From assembly GCF_902859895.1 (NCBI RefSeq), contig NZ_CADIKM010000002.1:372001-436000 (forward strand): DNA of 64,000 nt. The letters run 5' to 3'. Below the pieces are notes generated by a model. It was not told the origin of the DNA. It ran no database searches and saw only the letters and a list, made by a program, of their open reading frames with translations. The DNA comes from Pararobbsia alpina (GTDB taxonomy: Bacteria; Pseudomonadota; Gammaproteobacteria; Burkholderiales; Burkholderiaceae). The number at the start of each line of letters is the position of its first letter. Positions within the stretch are counted from its first letter, which is position 1. Made by a program: the position numbers and the translations under genes. Shown in pieces: positions 35,641 through 43,730 of the stretch.

Positions 35641-36306
35641 ATGAAACGCCGAAGCCGGGCCACTTTGATTGCCATTGTCGTTGTCGTCGCTGGCGCAACC
35701 AGTTATGCGAGTCCTTATTGGACGCTTCGCGAAATGCGGGGCGCGATCGCCGATAAGGATGCCGACGCGTTTTCGTCCCACGTCGATTTCGCTGCGCTGC
35801 GCGAAAGCATACGCGGCCAGGTCATGATCGCGATGCACGCGAGGCTCGACACGCCCGAAATCAAGGGCAATCCGCTCGCCGGCCTTGGCATGCTGCTCGG
35901 GATGGCGCTGATGAACCAGGTCATCGATACGATCGTGTCACCGGCAGGCGTGATGACGCTTATGGCGGAAGGGACCTCGAAGCCGCTCGACCTGCTTCCC
36001 GGACGCACATCGTCGTCAGGTCATGGATCGACCGGGGCTGGACCCGCCGTGCCGGCTTCGAGCATGGCCCCGTCGCTCGCGCCAGTGCCTTCGAGCGCCG
36101 CGTCCGCTGGCGTTGATGGGGGTAGCGGCGTGCAGACGGGCACGACCCCCAGGAACGACTACACGGTGCATTACAAGAACTGGTCGACGTTTACGGCAAC
36201 CGCTCGCCAGGACGGGCAGGCGCCGGTGACTTTCATATTCAAACGTCAGGGGCTCTGGTCGTGGAAGTTGGCCGGCGTGACCTTGCCTTTCAGCGCTGGG
36301 CAGTAA
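35641..36306 (+). CDS. DUF2939 domain membrane-anchored protein
   Basis: A 221-residue protein with an N-terminal membrane helix (about 8-22) and then the DUF2939 pattern (SPYWTLREMRGAIADKDADAFSSHVDFAALRES in family terms: YWTLREMR and DADAFSSHVDF). The domain is split by a Ser/Ala/Gly-rich insert (about 120-165) and resumes at YTVHYKNWSTF. Function unknown. GGGAAAG precedes the ATG. It lies 40 bp before the YdcF-like gene and may share its transcript. Confidence 0.82.
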   Translation: MKRRSRATLIAIVVVVAGATSYASPYWTLREMRGAIADKDADAFSSHVDFAALRESIRGQVMIAMHARLDTPEIKGNPLAGLGMLLGMALMNQVIDTIVSPAGVMTLMAEGTSKPLDLLPGRTSSSGHGSTGAGPAVPASSMAPSLAPVPSSAASAGVDGGSGVQTGTTPRNDYTVHYKNWSTFTATARQDGQAPVTFIFKRQGLWSWKLAGVTLPFSAGQ

Positions 36307-36346
36307 TCGCAACAACCGGACAGAACGAGAACCGCGGAGAAAATGG

Positions 36347-37096
36347 ATGATGTGGGTTGAAGGAGTATTCGTCGCGATGCTGGCGACGTGGGGGGCCGCC
36401 TTTCAATGGCTACCCGGCAGGCGCCGGATTACCGTGGCGATCGGCGCACTTGCCCTCTGGGCAATTGGATCGGGATGGATCGCCCATATGCTTCTGGACA
36501 GCCTGCGTGTGCCGCCTGTCGAACCGCAGCCGCCATTCGCGGCACAAGTCGCGATCGTCGTCCTTGGGGGTGGCACGGTCTTCGATGACGACCAGGGTTA
36601 CTACGTGCCGCGTCGGGATTCGTACATGAAAGGTGTGGCCGCCGCGGCGCTCTACCGCGACTGCCGCAGCGCATCTTCGTCGTGCACGGTGTTTCTCAGC
36701 GGGGGCGATCCTGAACACCACGGCATTACCGAGGCCGAGGCCTTTCGTCGAGAATTGGTCGCGCTCAATGTGCCTCAGGCCGACATCCGTCTGGAGCCGC
36801 GCAGCTGGAACACCTATCAGAACGCGAAATACACCACTGCAATGCTCGGCGACGTTCAGGGCACACAGATTTTTTTGATCACGGCCCCGTATCACATGCA
36901 TCGCGCCCTCGCGATGTTCGAGCGGTTTCACGTGCACCCGATCCCGTGGTCGTCGGCCCTGGCGCCACCCAAGCAGGGCGACCGCCTGCACGCGATCCGG
37001 CCGCTGATCGAGAACGTCCGCCTGACTGAGGTCGGTGTCCACGAAATACTCGGCATGGTCCAACTGAAGCTCTACGCGGCGCTCGGCTGGTACTGA
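36347..37096 (+). CDS. YdcF/DUF218 family membrane protein
   Basis: A 249-residue protein with two N-terminal membrane helices (about 4-20 and 28-50) and a DUF218 domain. IVVLGGGTVFDDDQ, FLSGGDPEHHGITEAE and the conserved SWNTYQNAKYTTAML are family motifs. ElyC/SanA/YdcF relatives act in envelope carbohydrate metabolism in E. coli, and the substrate is unknown here. The domain faces the periplasm by helix count. Confidence 0.85.
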   Translation: MMWVEGVFVAMLATWGAAFQWLPGRRRITVAIGALALWAIGSGWIAHMLLDSLRVPPVEPQPPFAAQVAIVVLGGGTVFDDDQGYYVPRRDSYMKGVAAAALYRDCRSASSSCTVFLSGGDPEHHGITEAEAFRRELVALNVPQADIRLEPRSWNTYQNAKYTTAMLGDVQGTQIFLITAPYHMHRALAMFERFHVHPIPWSSALAPPKQGDRLHAIRPLIENVRLTEVGVHEILGMVQLKLYAALGWY

Positions 37097-37221
37097 AAGC
37101 CACGTTATGGCAGGGTACTTAAGCTCGGGCCGACTTCTCTGCAACTGACTTATGTCGGCTGTGACAGGCTCGACGCCTTCTGGGCGTTCGGCGAGGATAC
37201 GTTCAACAGCCTGGTTTGCAC

Positions 37222-37668
37222 ATGATGATTCGCGTTGCCACCATTGGATTTACCGCCAAGTCGGCAGAGCGTTTTTTTATGCTGTTGCGAAATGCGTCGG
37301 TGAAAACGCTCCTCGATGTCCGGCTGAACAATTCGTCCCAGCTTGCGGGGTTTGCCAAGAAGGACGACCTGCGTTTCTTCGTGTCCGAACTTGTCGGTGC
37401 GCAATATCAGGAGCTTGGAGAGCTGGCGCCCGAGGCATCCATGCTCAAGCGATATCGGGAGAAGGAACTCGACTGGACCACCTATGCTTCGGCCTATTGC
37501 GAATTGCTTGCCAGGCGGCGCGTCGAAAGCAACCTTGACGAGGCGCTATTCGATCGCGCCTGCCTGCTATGCAGCGAGCATTTGCCACACCATTGTCATC
37601 GCAGGCTCGCGGTCGAGTATCTGAACGAAGCCTGGGGACAGAGAATGGAGGTTGTGCACCTCGTTTGA
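37222..37668 (+). CDS. DUF488 family protein
   Basis: A 148-residue protein with the DUF488 pattern: IGFTAKSAERFF at the N-terminus, LLDVRLNNSSQLAGFAKK, and the C-terminal Cys/His segment LLCSEHLPHHCHRRLAVEYL. The Cys and His cluster suggests metal binding or nucleic-acid chemistry, but no activity is established. ATG at 37,222 or 37,225 are both possible. It stands alone, with 125 bp to the previous gene. Confidence 0.85.
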   Translation: MMIRVATIGFTAKSAERFFMLLRNASVKTLLDVRLNNSSQLAGFAKKDDLRFFVSELVGAQYQELGELAPEASMLKRYREKELDWTTYASAYCELLARRRVESNLDEALFDRACLLCSEHLPHHCHRRLAVEYLNEAWGQRMEVVHLV

Positions 37669-37729
37669 TACCTGCGTGACGGATGAGGTGATTCGAATGC
37701 GCGTCGCAGTTGATCGGCGAAGGCCTATG

Positions 37730-38158
37730 TCATTCGGCCTCTGCGAGCACTGCCTCCATGTCCTTGCGTCCGCACAGGGCGAGCATGATCCGGACATCAA
37801 CCGTTGAGAGGAGCTCGGTGAGCTGCTCATACCTCTCCTTCACAGCCGTCAGCGAGTTTTTGACCTGGGCGGCCAGGATGGCGAAATCACGATCGCGTTC
37901 GATTTTTCTGCAGAGATCCTTGCCTGTGGATGTACAGAAGATGAGGGCGGCGCGTTGCCACGAATCTCTTCGGATCTCATCTTCGATCAATTCGACCTGC
38001 TCGCGTGTGAGCAGGGCAGGAGCGGCTTCGAGCTGCGCGAATATTCGAGCGGCGAACACCTCTTCGTCCATGATGCCTTGCTCGATCTGCTCAAGCTCCT
38101 CGGCAGTCCACGCGTTGGCATTCTCGGCAACGTTTTCAGCTTGATCGTCCATAGCCAT
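37730..38158 (-). CDS. Uncharacterised acidic helical protein
   Basis: A 142-residue, highly charged and mostly helical protein (AWTAEELEQIEQGIMDEEVF). I recognise no family. AAGGAGG lies 4 nt before the first ATG and 10 nt before a second in-frame ATG (38,152), so translation is likely strong. It is downstream of the truncated hicB on the same strand. A 16-codon reading ends just before its ribosome-binding site. Confidence 0.65.
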   Translation of the reverse strand: MAMDDQAENVAENANAWTAEELEQIEQGIMDEEVFAARIFAQLEAAPALLTREQVELIEDEIRRDSWQRAALIFCTSTGKDLCRKIERDRDFAILAAQVKNSLTAVKERYEQLTELLSTVDVRIMLALCGRKDMEAVLAEAE

Positions 38159-38167
38159 CTGACCTCC

Positions 38168-38218
38168 TTACAAGTCCGGTTGCTTGGGTGGCGGTTCGCG
38201 TTTTGCACGTTCCGCCAT
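38168..38218 (-). other. Possible 16-codon leader reading frame
   Basis: ATG at 38,218 opens MAERAKREPPPKQPDL, whose stop lies immediately before the AAGGAGG of the next gene. The stop/ribosome-site adjacency would allow coupling. No ribosome-binding site of its own is clear. Confidence 0.2.
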
Positions 38219-38345
38219 CGTTTTATACCGGCTCTTGGATGGTGGGGTCTTGCAAAAACCAAGCAATGTTGCGCGATGTTGCCCTGCCTCCTTTCCTTGC
38301 TGCGCTTTTGAGAACTTGGCGTAGTGTCAGCAACGAGCAAGCAGA

Positions 38346-38618
38346 TCAGTGGGCGCGCTCCGATGGATCGACGTCGACCATCGCCCAAATCGCATCAACG
38401 TAGTCCGGATTCTGACGCAACGATTCGACGGTTGAAGGCTTGAATTCGACGCTCATGCCGCCTTCGATTGCGGACTCCACCCACAGCTCGATGGCCTCGA
38501 TCGTGTTGGTCAAGGCAAGTTCGATCGTTTCACCCCATGAGTGGCAGCCCGGAAAATCCGGAACGATCACACCGTAGTCAGAGCCTTTATCCTTGTGAAT
38601 CGCAATAGGAAATTTCAA
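38346..38618 (-). CDS. Truncated HicB-family antitoxin, no HicA partner
   Basis: A 90-residue protein matching the HicB N-terminal partially inactivated RNase-H fold (DKGSDYGVIVPDFPGCHSWGE, quoted in parts: YGVIVPDFPGC and HSWGET; IWAMVDVD). Full-length HicB of this type continues with a ribbon-helix-helix DNA-binding domain after the VDVD segment, which is absent. No HicA-like gene is seen on either side: mnmE ends 30 bp to the right and the next gene to the left is unrelated. It is an orphan that is probably unable to bind DNA. Confidence 0.75.
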   Translation of the reverse strand: MKFPIAIHKDKGSDYGVIVPDFPGCHSWGETIELALTNTIEAIELWVESAIEGGMSVEFKPSTVESLRQNPDYVDAIWAMVDVDPSERAH

Positions 38619-38648
38619 GGCTACCCTCCATCCGGTCCAGAAATGGAC

Positions 38649-40040
38649 CTATTTCCCAATACAGAATCTACTAAAAATCACCCCCAACAGATCATCAGAC
38701 CCAAACTCTCCCGTGATCGAATTCAACTGATCCTGCGCAAGGCGCAGTTCCTCTGCGAAAAGGTCAAGCGACTGCGATCTCTGCTCGGCATGTTCGTTGG
38801 CAAGTGCAAGGTGTTCCGCCGCGGCACGCAGTGCCGAAAGGTGTCGTTCGCGTGCGAGGAACACATCCTCTCCCCCCGGCTGCCATCCCGCAATCTTCAG
38901 CAGGCTCGCGCGCAGCAGGTCGATTCCCTCGCCGCCTCGGGCCGATAGCCGGACTTCCACCGCGTTACCCTGCTCGTCGTCCGATACGCTGGCCGTTTCT
39001 CCGGCGAGATCGATCTTGTTGATCACTCGCAGGATGGGTACGCCCGCAGGGAAGCGTGTTGCAATGTCTTCGTTCCCGGCGTCCATACCGGTTCGCGCAT
39101 CGAGCAGATGAAGAACGACGTCGGCACGGCCGATCTCATGCCAGGTCCGCTCGATGCCGATGCGTTCGACTTCGTCTTCGGTGTCGCGCAGTCCAGCCGT
39201 GTCGATCACATGCAGGGGGATACCCTCGATCTGGATGGTTTGCGCCACTTTGTCGCGCGTCGTCCCCGCGATCGGGGTCACGATCGCCAGTTCGGCACCG
39301 GCCAACGCATTGAGCAGGGACGACTTGCCCACATTCGGCTCACCGGCGAGCACGACTGACAGGCCTTCGCGCAGCAGTGCACCCTGGCGTGCATCGGCAA
39401 GCACGCGTTCGAGCGAGGTGCGGATCGAGGCGAGTTTGCCGCGCGCATTGGCGGCCTCGAGGAAGTCAATTTCCTCTTCCGGAAAATCGAGGGTCGCTTC
39501 GACGAGCATTCGCAGATTGATCACGTCATCGACGAGCGCATGAACCAGTCGCGAGAACGCGCCGTCAAGCGAGCGCGCAGCGGAGCGTGCAGCGGCTTCG
39601 GTGCTTGCCTCGATCAGGTCGGCGATGGCCTCGGCCTGGGCGAGATCGAGTTTGTCGTTCAGGAAAGCGCGTCGGGTGAACTCGCCAGGTTCGGCGACGC
39701 GCAGCCCGAATGGATGGCCAGCCTCAAGGCAGCGCTGCAGCAATAGTTGCATGACCACGGGGCCGCCATGGGCCTGGAGCTCGAGTACGGCCTCTCCGGT
39801 GTAGGAATGGGGAGAGGGGAAATACAAGGCGATGCCGCGGTCGAGCACACCGCCCTGTGCGTCGACGAAGCCGCAATAGTGGGCGTGCCGCGGCGTGAGT
39901 GGTTGGGCGCAAACGGCCTGGATGACGCTGTGCACGGCGGTCGGCGACTGTCTGCCAAACGACAGGCGGACGACGCCAATTCCGCCTCGGCCGGCGGCGG
40001 TGGCGATAGCGGCGATCGGGTCTTGGTCGGTGGCAAGCAT
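38649..40040 (-). CDS. mnmE: tRNA-5-carboxymethylaminomethyl-2-thiouridine GTPase MnmE
   Basis: A 463-residue GTPase that, with MnmG, modifies U34 of several tRNAs. The N-terminal folate-binding dimerisation domain (1-120), helical domain and inserted G domain (about 220-375; [40 protein letters not shown]) are all present. The C-terminal catalytic Cys is in the last residues, FCIGK. ATG at 40,040 ([15 protein letters not shown]) gives the usual length; the open reading upstream is not conserved-looking. In most relatives mnmE follows yidC near oriC, but here it is divergent from a small HTH gene. Confidence 0.95.
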   Translation of the reverse strand: MLATDQDPIAAIATAAGRGGIGVVRLSFGRQSPTAVHSVIQAVCAQPLTPRHAHYCGFVDAQGGVLDRGIALYFPSPHSYTGEAVLELQAHGGPVVMQLLLQRCLEAGHPFGLRVAEPGEFTRRAFLNDKLDLAQAEAIADLIEASTEAAARSAARSLDGAFSRLVHALVDDVINLRMLVEATLDFPEEEIDFLEAANARGKLASIRTSLERVLADARQGALLREGLSVVLAGEPNVGKSSLLNALAGAELAIVTPIAGTTRDKVAQTIQIEGIPLHVIDTAGLRDTEDEVERIGIERTWHEIGRADVVLHLLDARTGMDAGNEDIATRFPAGVPILRVINKIDLAGETASVSDDEQGNAVEVRLSARGGEGIDLLRASLLKIAGWQPGGEDVFLARERHLSALRAAAEHLALANEHAEQRSQSLDLFAEELRLAQDQLNSITGEFGSDDLLGVIFSRFCIGK

Positions 40041-40447
40041 TTTCAACAAGGTCTCACGGTAGCCCGGCATGCGGCGGGTCGGCGGCAAATTGTAGCTTGC
40101 GGCCCGAAATGCACATCGCGGTGAGATGGCGTTGGGGCTCGTGTTCTGGACTGTCAGACAAAACCGATTCTTGTATCGGGTGCCTCCCCGGAGGTGAATC
40201 GTCGATCGGTGTTTCAACCAGACAGGAAATCTGCGACTGCATGTCGCAGCCCGAAGGGTGATGCGTGGCTGGATGGCGTGAATTTGGGGTCGGTTGGGGC
40301 AACGGGCTCGGAAGTCCAAAGATGGCATGGAGCTGGATTCCGACGACGCAATCAATCTTTGGGAGATTTTGTGCGTGCATTGATTACACTTTTTCACGTC
40401 CAGGGCGGTGTTTCAATTGGGTGGTTGAGCGCTGGCCGCTGGCCCGA
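40041..40447. other. Intergenic between mnmE and the HTH gene
   Basis: About 400 bases between divergent genes without a supported gene. AT-rich near 40,350-40,400, where the HTH gene promoter is likely. Confidence 0.35.
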
Positions 40448-40876
40448 ATGCAGAATCCGCCCATGCCGTCCGCTATCGAAAAACTATCTTTTTCCCTTCG
40501 TCTTCGCGCCGCACTCGACAATGTGGCGAAGGTGAAAGGCGCGACTGATCTCGCGCGGGAATTCAATCTCCAGCACCGGGAAGGTGAAGGGGTTAGTGTG
40601 CAGAGTGCGCACAAGTGGCTGAGCGGCAAGTCGATTCCGACTCCGGACAAGCTCGCGACGCTCGCACGCTGGCTCAATGTGACCGAGCACTGGCTTCACT
40701 ATGGGCCGCCGCCTGATCCGGTCTCCGCGCTGAATAGCGGAGCGGAATCATCCTTGGCTTATCCGCGTTCGCACGAAAGTCTGACGCTCGCGAGGAAAAT
40801 CGAATTGCTTTCGCCAAGGCAGCGCCTACTCGTTGAGGAGTTGGTGTTGCAGTTTCACGGGCGCTCGAATGAGTAG
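40448..40876 (+). CDS. Small XRE-type HTH regulator
   Basis: A 142-residue protein with an N-terminal helix-turn-helix (about 15-65). LSFSLRLRAALDNV is followed by ATDLAREFNL and SAHKWLSGKSIPTPDKLATLARWLNV, the pattern of phage-CI-like or SinR-like repressors that use AHKWL. The C-terminal 50 residues are helical. Target unknown. ATG 40,448 or ATG 40,463 may be the start; neither has a clear ribosome site. Confidence 0.8.
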   Translation: MQNPPMPSAIEKLSFSLRLRAALDNVAKVKGATDLAREFNLQHREGEGVSVQSAHKWLSGKSIPTPDKLATLARWLNVTEHWLHYGPPPDPVSALNSGAESSLAYPRSHESLTLARKIELLSPRQRLLVEELVLQFHGRSNE

Positions 40877-40937
40877 TGTGCGAATCGCGATTCGGCTGGG
40901 GTGGCCCGGCGTGCCATGCCCGATGGTCGACGTGGGC

Positions 40938-40975
40938 AAAAAAATAGCCCGCCGTAGCTGGGCTACGTCGGGCTA
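40938..40975 (-). terminator. Terminator of the downstream-facing GST gene
   Basis: TAGCCCG-c-CGTAGC and GCTACG-t-CGGGCTA form a 14-bp stem (loop tgg), followed on the minus strand by seven T. It lies 240 bp beyond the stop of the minus-strand GST gene. Confidence 0.75.
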
Positions 40976-41215
40976 AATCCATATCGGAGGACATGGAGGA
41001 GACGGATTCAATCTATCGCTTTGCCTATTGCAGTGCAACAAAAAAATAAAAGTAATGGTGAAGAAGATCCAGCAGACGAGTTTCGATGGCGCGGATTGCA
41101 CCGATTTGCTCATCCCCGACGGCCTTGTGGCGCATGGATTGGCATTAATAGGGCGCGATTGAGGCGCTTGAGCAGCCCCATTCCGAGGCCAACGCCATGG
41201 ACTTGGCTTCGTGGT

Positions 41216-42004
41216 TCAAGCCTCTTTTTTGTGTGCCCCCGTCGGTGATCCTCGATGATCAAGCTCGGGGTAGTGCCGGAAGATCCCGGATTCGTTGAAG
41301 GGAATCCGACGCGGCGAATCGAGATATCGCGCAATCCGCGGCAGAGCGCGTACGCGTTGACGCAGGGATTCAAGCTTCGGCCACTGGCCGCTCATGGCCG
41401 CAATGGCGTGCGGGAACGCGTAATTGAGGCCTTCGATTATCTGGAATGTCGACAGGTCGACGTAGGTGCGCCGGGCACCGACCATCCATTCTTCACCCGC
41501 GGGATTCTGCTCCAGCACGCGTTCGAAATAGCCCATGAACTTCGGCACGCGGGCCTCCAGAAACGCTGTCGTACGCTGCTTGGCCGCGGGCTTCTGATCT
41601 TCGTAATAAAGATGAGTCGCGATGGGGTGATGGGTGTCATGCACTTCCGCAACCAGATCGGCAATCGTCAATTGAAGCGAATGCGCCCAGTACATGCCCT
41701 GCTCGTCGGACGGCGCGAGCCCGTGCTTGCCGCCAAGGTAAAGCAATGCGTTCGCGGTTTGCGGAATGATCAACTCGCCGGCCTTCAGGAAGGGCGGTGC
41801 AAACGGGATGACGGCGGCGTGACGGTCCTTGATCGGCGCAAGCATCGCCTGAGTGCCGCCATGTTTTGACGCGGGCTCGCGCGCGACGTCGACGTAGTCG
41901 GCGCCGGCTTCCTCGAGCGCGAGCCGGATAAACTCGCCGCGACCCTGTAAGCCGTCCCAGTAGTGCAGTTCATAACGCGGCAAACCATCGCTGGTGTCCC
42001 TCAT
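41216..42004 (-). CDS. Glutathione S-transferase
   Basis: A 262-residue two-domain GST. The thioredoxin-like half has YELHYWDGLQGRGEFIRL with the catalytic Tyr region and the IPQTANALLYLGGKHGL gamma-glutamyl site. The all-helical half contains GARRTYVDLSTFQIIEGL. It resembles the alpha/mu/pi-like bacterial GSTs. It should conjugate glutathione to electrophiles. GGAG lies 5 nt before the ATG. Single gene. Confidence 0.88.
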   Translation of the reverse strand: MRDTSDGLPRYELHYWDGLQGRGEFIRLALEEAGADYVDVAREPASKHGGTQAMLAPIKDRHAAVIPFAPPFLKAGELIIPQTANALLYLGGKHGLAPSDEQGMYWAHSLQLTIADLVAEVHDTHHPIATHLYYEDQKPAAKQRTTAFLEARVPKFMGYFERVLEQNPAGEEWMVGARRTYVDLSTFQIIEGLNYAFPHAIAAMSGQWPKLESLRQRVRALPRIARYLDSPRRIPFNESGIFRHYPELDHRGSPTGAHKKEA

Positions 42005-42559
42005 GGATGCTCCGTTTCGTTTGATAGAGGTGAACGCGTTGTGCGAAAGCGGGCTGCGCGCCCTTCACCGGTAGGTCGCCCCACGGGGATGCACTCGACG
42101 GGCCGCGCGAGTCAACCTTATCACCGGCTCGAAGCTTCGGGTGGTCGGCCCGCGACTTGCATCGAAGCATTGCTCATGCCAGCAAGCTGCGAAGGCTGTT
42201 GGCCTCTATCAGACTCCTTGTTGTCACGCATGCGGCGAGCCCTTGTTCGTCGGGCTCGCCGCCGAACGCGAGTGACGTTCTTGGGTGATGTTCTCGGATG
42301 TTTTCGCACTGTGGCTCCTCGTTCCGCGGTCTGACGGTCCGAACAACAGGGAGTCGGGAGATGCCGCACGGTAGAATGCACCCCATTCTTCTGCGACGGA
42401 AACGGGCGATGCCGGCCGGTTCTCCTGACGCGAGCTCGCGGGCAGACCCGCGAGCCGTCCGCACACCCGGCATTCATCTTTTATGCGCTGCGCTGTTCCA
42501 GGGTCTTGCCCTGGGAATCTCGTGGGCACGCGTATCCACTGCTGCAAAGGTTGTTCCTA
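42005..42559. other. Intergenic with two hairpins upstream of the methyltransferase
   Basis: No gene is supported in 555 bases. GCTCGCGGG/CCCGCGAGC (42,434-42,455) and TTCCAGGG/CCCTGGGAA (42,496-42,517, one bulge) can fold in RNA just before the start codon at 42,560. They could be a structured 5' leader or a small RNA; I cannot tell which. Confidence 0.4.
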
Positions 42560-43714
42560 ATGAATTCCTACCCGCTGATCGAATGGACGGAAAACGGCGA
42601 GGTGCGTGCGGTTCGCTGGCGTTCCGAAAATGGCTCGCCGCCGCCGCGGCGTGTGGTCGTCGCTGACGATACGCTGACGGCCGATACGGCTTACCGCCTG
42701 GCCTGCGAAGGGACGGGCCTCCTTTGGCGCGGCGATTTCCAGAATGCGCGTCAGTTGCTGCAGGCAATCGCGCGCCGCGCCGATCGCCCGCCGCGCCGGA
42801 AAAAACGTCCGGAGCCGGAATCGCCGGTCGACGCGTTCAATCAATATCGGCAGGCGCAGTCGCAACGCTCGCGTACGCTGAATATGCTGCTGATTCCGAT
42901 CGAGGGTGACTTCGGCATTGCTCTGCGCCGCGCGCCTGATCTGCAGCAGGCCTGTCTCGAAGCCTATGGCGCGCCAGATGGGCAAGCCTCGGTTGCGTCG
43001 CTGCGTGAGTTGCAAGGGCTGATTGGTGCACACGAGTGGCGCAAGAAGGGGGTGGAGATTGCGGTGCTCGGCGATCGGATTCATGCGCACCATGGGGTGT
43101 TTTCGCCGGTGCGCGGCGAATATCTGGATCTGGTCGCAAAGGCACCCTTGCCTGCGGCGACGCATCTGGCTTTCGATATCGGCACGGGCACGGGGGTGCT
43201 TGCGGCTTTGCTGGCGAAGCGGGGTATCTCCCGGGTGATCGCGACGGATCAGGATCCGCGTGCGCTGGCCTGTGCGCGCGAGAATATCGAGCGTCTGGGC
43301 TATGCGAAGCAGGTTCAGGTGGTCGAAGCCGATCTGTTTCCGCCGGGCAAGGCACCATTGATCGTCTGCAATCCGCCCTGGTTGCCCGCGCGTCCGAGTT
43401 CACCGCTCGAGCATGCGATCTACGATCCGGAGAGCCGGATGCTCAAGGGCTTTATTGCCGGGCTCGGGGCGCATCTCGAGCCGGGTGGCGAGGGCTGGCT
43501 GGTGCTCTCGGACATCGCTGAGCATATCGGGCTGCGATCGCGAGACGAGCTCCTCGCGGCATTCGCGGCGGCCGGGCTCAAGGTGCTCGACAAGATCAGC
43601 ATTCGCCCGACGCATCCGAAGGTGGCCGATGTGGACGATCCGCTCCATGCCGCCCGGGCGCTTGAACTCACGTCGATATGGCGGCTCGCGCGGGACGACG
43701 CCGGCAAGGCGTGA
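42560..43714 (+). CDS. Class I SAM-dependent methyltransferase (HemK-like, NPPW)
   Basis: A 384-residue protein. The C-terminal half (about 185-384) is a Rossmann methyltransferase with FDIGTGTGVLAALL (SAM), a DQDP acidic loop and IVCNPPWLPARP. The NPPW motif points to N-methylation of Gln, Asn or adenine amino groups, as in PrmC/PrmA-like and RsmC-like enzymes. The N-terminal half is specific and unassigned. ATG 42,560 (MNSYPLIEW) follows AAAGG at 9 nt. Substrate unknown. Confidence 0.85.
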   Translation: MNSYPLIEWTENGEVRAVRWRSENGSPPPRRVVVADDTLTADTAYRLACEGTGLLWRGDFQNARQLLQAIARRADRPPRRKKRPEPESPVDAFNQYRQAQSQRSRTLNMLLIPIEGDFGIALRRAPDLQQACLEAYGAPDGQASVASLRELQGLIGAHEWRKKGVEIAVLGDRIHAHHGVFSPVRGEYLDLVAKAPLPAATHLAFDIGTGTGVLAALLAKRGISRVIATDQDPRALACARENIERLGYAKQVQVVEADLFPPGKAPLIVCNPPWLPARPSSPLEHAIYDPESRMLKGFIAGLGAHLEPGGEGWLVLSDIAEHIGLRSRDELLAAFAAAGLKVLDKISIRPTHPKVADVDDPLHAARALELTSIWRLARDDAGKA

Positions 43715-43730
43715 TCGAATGCAGCACCCC

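Noticed and set aside
35416-35838. 140-codon minus-strand gene
   Set aside because: Half of it is antisense to the well-supported DUF2939 gene and no domain is recognised.
40041-40397. N-terminal extension of MnmE
   Set aside because: MnmE normally begins at the equivalent of residue MLATDQ (ATG 40,040); the extra 119 codons are not conserved-looking.
42360-42520. 6S RNA or another known structured RNA upstream of the methyltransferase
   Set aside because: The hairpins do not fit the 6S, tmRNA, SRP or RNase P patterns that I could recall, so no RNA gene was called.
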